64,000 bases of DNA from Batkoa obscura (lineage: Eukaryota; Entomophthoromycota; Entomophthoromycetes; Entomophthorales; Batkoaceae). A program made the position numbers and the translations under genes. The notes below the pieces were generated by a model. That model saw only the letters and a list, made by a program, of their open reading frames with translations. It did not search any database and had not been told where the DNA came from. Below, one piece after another: positions 58,882-64,000 of the stretch (position 1 is the stretch's first letter; the number at the start of each line of letters is the position of its first letter). The stretch lies in contig JASVEC010000033.1 in the NCBI GenBank assembly GCA_030770535.1, forward strand, positions 393,933 through 457,932, read 5' to 3'.

Positions 58882-60681
58882 TTAAATTATTTTTTTATTT
58901 TTTAAATTTGAATTTAAATCAAATTTGTTTTTACGAATTTTAGTTTTAACAAACTTCATTACTTTTAAAATTGATAAAACTAAAGTTATAATAAAAAAAT
59001 AAATATCTAAGTTATATGAATAGAAAAAATTCATATCATAATCTACTGTTACTAAATGCTGCAATGGGTTTTCATTTGGTAAAGAAGTAAAAGAAAGAAA
59101 CATAATTCTTTCAATTAAATCCACAGTAGAATATTTATTGAAACTTGAAGCGTAAGTTATCTGTTTCATTTTAAATACCTTCTGTCTAAATTGATTATTT
59201 TTATCTTGGATTATATTTACTATACTATTTATTACTATCTCTTTATTATCTAGTTCACTATGGTGTACTGCTAAGGCTACTCCGTTAGAAACAAGATTAG
59301 CTGCATTAATAAGTTGATCACCAAAAAATGGGATGGCTAAAAAAGGGATACCAGAATATAAACCTTCAAAGGTAGATTCAATACCACAATGGGAAACAAA
59401 CAAAATAGTGGAAGGATGTTCAAGTATAGCAATTTGAGGAGCATAATTTAAAATTTTAATAGAAGTCTTAATAGTCAAGATTTGATCCCAAGATAAAAGT
59501 TGATTTTTATATTGTATTTTAATTGTACTTAAATTTAACATTGTATTTCCTATTGGCCATATAACACCATCAATAATTTTACTATCTAAAAGTACTAATA
59601 TTGATTCCATTATTGTTTTAATTTGTTCTTCTTCTAATCTTACTATGGTGCCAAATGCTATATAGATTACTTTACTTTTATGTTTATAAAAGTTTAACAA
59701 TTCATCATTTAATTTGGGGTATTCATTAGGTATTATTGGTCCAATTGTTTGAACTAATGGCGACAATGGACGAGCTGACTATAGAAAATTAATTAATATA
59801 TATAAAATATAATTTGTAAATTAATATAAAAAATATAATAGAATTACATCAAAACCAAAAAATGTATCAACAAATATCATTGTATGATCCAATTTTTGCC
59901 ATGCATTACCAAAGGAAGGTGGCACACCTAACTCTTTTCTTATTTTGTTTAATTGAAATCCTATTGTTAAATGAAGTATCTTTTTCGCTAATGGTGTATA
60001 TAATGTTGACATTAATTTATCTTTAAAACTTAAATCTCTGGTAGTTGGTGGTAACATTTCAAATCTATTTGTAATATAACTTGCAGATGTTTGATCTATA
60101 AAAAATATTCATATATTATATAGCAAGGAAATGAAAATATTACCTATAAAGCCCAAAGAAGGAAAGGAGCCCGCATAAGTAATGTTCATTTTGCTTGCAA
60201 TGTCGAAACAGGCAACCAGCAAGAAATCACAAATAACTAAATCTGGTTTTTCCTCTTCGAATTGTTTTTTCAGTCCATTATAAACCATTTTATATGATAG
60301 TTCCAAACCAGCATAACTAAATAAAGATAATGTAGAATATGCTAAAGTTTGCTTTGTTAAGGCTTTTATTACTCTTGAGTGTAACTCATCGGATACTGGG
60401 TTTGGACCTAGGTTTATTTTAGTGAAGTTATAGCTATCTGCCCAGCCTATTTGATCAGTGGATGAAGCATAACTTACTTTATGGCCCCTTCTTTTCAACT
60501 CTTTTCCTATTTCTAAATGTAAACGTATATGTGATTTCCCCCCCATCATTGAACATAATAATAATTTTTTTGGTTTATTGAATAATTCATTATTGTCTAT
60601 ATTAAAATTGATATTAGATGATATAAAGTTAGTACATAATAATAACAATAATATGTATTTAATATTAATCAGTAAATTCAT
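58882..60681 (-). CDS. UDP-glycosyltransferase (GT1), membrane-anchored
   Basis: Three exons (60144-60681, 59848-60095, 58882-59778) give 560 residues. A signal peptide (residues 1-22, LLINIKYILLLLLCTNFIS) leads into an N-terminal acceptor domain with MMGGKSHIRLHLEIGKELKR. The C-terminal donor domain carries the UGT signature FVSHCGIESTFEGLYSGIPF, LAIPFFGDQLINA, with the His and Gln residues that bind UDP-sugar. A hydrophobic helix (YFFIITLVLSILKVMKFV) and a Lys-rich tail (KTKIRKNK, then KNKKII) close the protein, as in ER-resident animal UGTs. The acceptor is unknown. It is the last gene before the telomere, a position where such families often vary. Confidence 0.88.
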
Positions 60682-61308
60682 TCCTTATTAGCAATGATAT
60701 TCTAAATTTAAAAGAAGTCAAGTTTATTTTACTGTTATTTTTGTGTCTTCAAATTTCTCCATTTTTTGTTTAATGCATACTTTTTTATTCTTCAGGTTCA
60801 ACTATAATTTGGAACCCTTTATTTTTAAGGATTTAATATTATTTGTTCTTTTTTAAGAACTATACTTATTAGCCTGAGAAAAACTAATGGTGTTAAAGTT
60901 GTTGAGTTTTGAATAATTTTTATATTGATTTTATACGATTACTTGATAATGATTGGCTATAACAGTTTAAACTTTGAAGTGTATAGAGGAGATAAAATAA
61001 TTTAAAAAAAGTTTGATTTTTAGACAAGCCTTTAAAATAAGCCCAACCAACTCACTTGTTGACAAAGTTTATCCGAATTTTTATTAAATTTGTTGTAGTT
61101 TAAATATATGATATAGTAAAACTAAATAAACTATATTAAATATATGAAGTTTTAGACTAAATAATACTTTAGTTAATTGATTAGACTTAAAAAGATTTTA
61201 AGTACTTGCATTATTTTGATTTGAATTTAACTTTGGTTAATTTAGTAACACAGTGCTTTAGACTTATTATAGCTGTTAAATATTTAGATAAACAATATTT
61301 TTAATTTA
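60682..61308. other. Subtelomeric intergenic
   Basis: About 630 bases upstream of the UGT gene. AT-rich; no ORF or repeat recognised. Confidence 0.5.
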
Positions 61309-61770
61309 TGCAAAATATCGGTTTATCAGCTCTATAATTGATTATAACATAACAATCACTTAAATCGTTATGTTCTTGAGTTCAGCCAAAATCAACCCCA
61401 AGTTCTTATTTTAATTTGCTATAAGAATTTATGTCATATGATTCCAAAGGACACCATTTGCCTGTTTTGATATCCATACTTTTTGGAATATAAAAGATAC
61501 TTTAGAATATAATAACTTGATACCTTTTAACTAAATTATTCCCTAATATTGTACTTTTGATAAAGCCATTAAATCCTTGCGATAGTGTTTTACATAGATT
61601 TACAGTAGTATTGTCTACCATAGTTATTTTACATAGTTCATAGTCTATTATGTAGTATTCTTCATAATTCAAGTCTATCTTAGTTATATAAACTAAGACC
61701 TCTGGACTTACGACTAATCAATCAAACAATAATTGCTTTTGACTCCAACTACTAAATACTAGATTTCACA
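61309..61770 (-). repeat. LTR-like subtelomeric repeat, copy 1
   Basis: About 460 bp, with TG at the left edge (TGCAAAATATCGG) and TTTCACA at the right. It matches the repeat at 62738-63163 in the same orientation over its whole length, with common substitutions and a few length differences. On the minus strand it reads TGTGAAATC...TTTTGCA, the TG...CA form of an LTR, with a TATA-like stretch inside. No internal body or clear target duplication is seen. Treated as a fossil solo LTR or an unclassified subtelomeric repeat. Confidence 0.55.
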
Positions 61771-62055
61771 CTTATAATGTTTAATAAAAGTATTTAAAAT
61801 TTAAAATTTTTCCTATAAATCTAGTATCTTATTTGTTTTCAGAAATCAACATTAAGAAATTTATTAAATAATATTAAATAAATTTATCTTAATAATATGA
61901 AATATTATTTTATTAGGTTAATAGTTAATAGTGTTTTTCATTATAATATTTTTTTTTTGAATTTGTTATATTTAGTTCCAACAAACTTATTTTATTCTTT
62001 AATTATATTAATTTTTATTAGTTTTTTATAATTTACTTGATTATTACATACTATA

Positions 62056-62142
62056 TTTTTTTTAAGAATTTTGTTAGTAATTTTTCTGCTCAAATAGCAT
62101 CTAAGAAACAGAGAAAGTGATAAAATAAAAAAAACACCCCCA
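62056..62142 (-). repeat. MITE-like repeat, copy G (reverse)
   Basis: Reverse copy ending AAAAAAAACACCCCCA, with AATTTTGTTAGTAATTTT and CTCAAATAGCATCT of the core. Its other end is worn. Confidence 0.6.
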
Positions 62143-62348
62143 TTTTACTAGTTTTATAATTAATTTAATTATTATTAACATAATAAGTTTTATTGTCCTC
62201 AACTGGTTTTGTTACTAAAAGTTATATCTTTAAGTTTAAATATAATTAATTTAAAGCTTTTTATTTAAATTTGTTTTAAAAAATTTTACTACTTAATTGC
62301 AAAAAATATTATTCTTTTACTTTAATATTCATATTGTGAAATCTAGTA

Positions 62349-62452
62349 TTTGGGAGTGTTTTTTTTGACTTCATTATTTTTTCCATTTTTTAAGCGCTAT
62401 TTAAGTGGAAAATTTGTTAGTAAAATTCTTAAATACAGAAATACATCTCCCC
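62349..62452 (+). repeat. MITE-like repeat, copy H
   Basis: From TTTGGGAGTGTTTTTTTTGA to AAATACATCTCCCC, with AAGCGCTATTTAAGTGG in the centre. Nearly complete. Confidence 0.75.
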
Positions 62453-62652
62453 TTATATAGTTTAATCCGAGGCTGAGTATATTTTTTTGCTCACAAATAT
62501 TTAAAAGTTTAGCTTTTAAAACAAGATTTTATAAAAAAATATCATTTATAGTAAATATAAATAAAATTTTTAAAATGTTTTTAATAATAGTAATTTTAAA
62601 TTTTTTTTTATAGATATCATAATTTAACACTATTATATTAAGGTAAAATAAT

Positions 62653-62737
62653 ATGGTGATGTATTTTTTTGTTTAAGAATTTACTAGCAAATTTTTCCAC
62701 CTAAATAGTGCTTAGAAAGTAGAAAAAGTAATGAAAC
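62653..62737 (-). repeat. MITE-like repeat, copy I, cut by the LTR-like repeat
   Basis: Starts ATGGTGATGTATTTTTTTG, follows the family as far as AAAGTAATGAAAC, then stops exactly where the LTR-like repeat begins. Confidence 0.65.
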
Positions 62738-63163
62738 TGTAAAATATCGCTTTGTCAGTCTCATGGTTAATTATAGCATAACAATCGCCTAAGCTGTTGT
62801 GTTCTCGATTTTAGAGAAAATCAATCCCAGGTTCTTAGTTTGATTTAATATGAGAATTTCTATCTTCGTCTCAAAGAATATTCTCCCGTCGTTTCGATAT
62901 TTATACTTATCGGAGTATAAAAGAGATTCTAAAACATAATAGCTCGAGGGTTTTTAACTGAATTATTCACTGATATCTCGAACATTTAATAAAGCCACTA
63001 AGTTTTCTTAACAGTATTTTACGTAGATTTCACATTAGTATTGTCTATTCTATTTGTCTTATATAGTCTGTAGCCTATTCGTGCTGTTATTCATAATCCA
63101 AGTCTATCTTAGCCACATAAAGTAAGACTTTCTGACACCAACTGTTGAGTATCAGATTTCACA
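62738..63163 (-). repeat. LTR-like subtelomeric repeat, copy 2, abutting the telomere
   Basis: 426 bp from TGTAAAATATCGC to ATCAGATTTCACA; the next base is the first of the telomere array. On the minus strand it reads TGTGAAATC...TTTTACA with a TATA-like ACTCCGATAAGTATAAATA region. It is the best-kept copy. Fossil solo LTR is the likeliest reading, with unclassified telomere-associated repeat as the alternative. Confidence 0.55.
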
Positions 63164-63656
63164 GTTAGGGTTAGGGTTAGGGTTAGGGTTAGGGTTAGGG
63201 TTAGGGTTAGGGTTAGGGTTAGGGTTAGGGTTAGGGTTAGGGTTAGGGTTAGGGTTAGGGTTAGGGTTAGGGTTAGGGTTAGGGTTAGGGTTAGGGTTAG
63301 GGTTAGGGTTAGGGTTAGGGTTAGGGTTAGGGTTAGGGTTAGGGTTAGGGTTAGGGTTAGGGTTAGGGTTAGGGTTAGGGTTAGGGTTAGGGTTAGGGTT
63401 AGGGTTAGGGTTAGGGTTAGGGTTAGGGTTAGGGTTAGGGTTAGGGTTAGGGTTAGGGTTAGGGTTAGGGTTAGGGTTAGGGTTAGGGTTAGGGTTAGGG
63501 TTAGGGTTAGGGTTAGGGTTAGGGTTAGGGTTAGGGTTAGGGTTAGGGTTAGGGTTAGGGTTAGGGTTAGGGTTAGGGTTAGGGTTAGGGTTAGGGTTAG
63601 GGTTAGGGTTAGGGTTAGGGTTAGGGTTAGGGTTAGGGTTAGGGTTAGGGTTAGGG

Positions 63657-63697
<41 letters not shown>

Positions 63698-63963
63698 GGT
63701 TAGGGTTAGGGTTAGGGTTAGGGTTAGGGTTAGGGTTAGGGTTAGGGTTAGGGTTAGGGTTAGGGTTAGGGTTAGGGTTAGGGTTAGGGTTAGGGTTAGG
63801 GTTAGGGTTAGGGTTAGGGTTAGGGTTAGGGTTAGGGTTAGGGTTAGGGTTAGGGTTAGGGTTAGGGTTAGGGTTAGGGTTAGGGTTAGGGTTAGGGTTA
63901 GGGTTAGGGTTAGGGTTAGGGTTAGGGTTAGGGTTAGGGTTAGGGTTAGGGTTAGGGTTAGGG

Positions 63964-64000
<37 letters not shown>
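63164..64000 (+). repeat. Telomere, TTAGGG array
   Basis: About 139 TTAGGG units fill the last 837 bases, with the G strand pointing to the right edge, so the chromosome end lies there. Only two variant TTTAGGG units are present, at 63675-63681 and 63982-63988. TTAGGG is the telomere repeat of most filamentous and early-diverging fungi. Confidence 0.99.

Overview
The window is the right end of a eukaryotic chromosome. About 139 TTAGGG units fill 63164-64000, and the G-rich strand runs towards the right edge. The DNA is strongly AT-rich. Most genes have several introns of roughly 30-100 bp, and each gene model below was built by joining exons by eye so that phases agree. The gene content points to a fungus: a DASH kinetochore subunit (Ask1-like), a Sel1-repeat protein with a CaaX end like chitin synthase activators, an Irs4-like EH protein, an Erf2-like acyltransferase, a QCR10-like subunit and fimbrin. 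SMG9, a YG-box SMN protein, METTL18 and an LST2-like protein, which budding yeasts lack, suggest an early-diverging lineage. An Entomophthoromycotina or Zoopagomycota type such as Conidiobolus is my guess; no marker settles it.

Layout. 1-9.1 kb: partial SPT2-like gene, F-box protein, SMN, NUDIX ADP-sugar diphosphatase, a coiled-coil protein, RNA polymerase III subunit C11 and eIF3k. 9.4-18.4 kb: SMG9, an old-repeat gap, an enlarged Ask1, a Sel1/CaaX protein and TMEM97. 19.2-29.5 kb: two tandem DUF202 proteins, SBDS, METTL18, MIX23, a lipase-fold protein that appears to lack two catalytic residues, a mitochondrial-type DEAD-box helicase and TRAPPC5. 29.5-44.3 kb: DHX37, ribosomal proteins S21 and L31, CUZ1/ZFAND1, DNA primase large subunit and a DHHC acyltransferase. 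45.6-60.7 kb: LST2-like protein, an unknown helical protein, EngB-type GTPase, Irs4-like EH protein, fimbrin, a basic protein, a gamma-tubulin complex component, QCR10 and a UDP-glycosyltransferase. 60.7-64 kb is subtelomeric repeat and telomere.

The genes are housekeeping and there is no operon-like or defence cluster. Themes that recur are ribosome and translation (eIF3k, SBDS, METTL18, DHX37, S21, L31), RNA metabolism (SMN, SMG9, C11) and spindle or cytoskeleton (Ask1, gamma-tubulin complex, fimbrin). Many neighbours are divergent, with 53-172 bp between start codons.

Repeats: nine copies of a roughly 100 bp palindromic MITE-like element lie in gaps between genes; three related 340-460 bp LTR-like repeats include one abutting the telomere; and long AAT tracts occur both between genes and inside genes, where they encode polyasparagine. 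I found no convincing tRNA or rRNA gene, CRISPR array or intact autonomous transposon.
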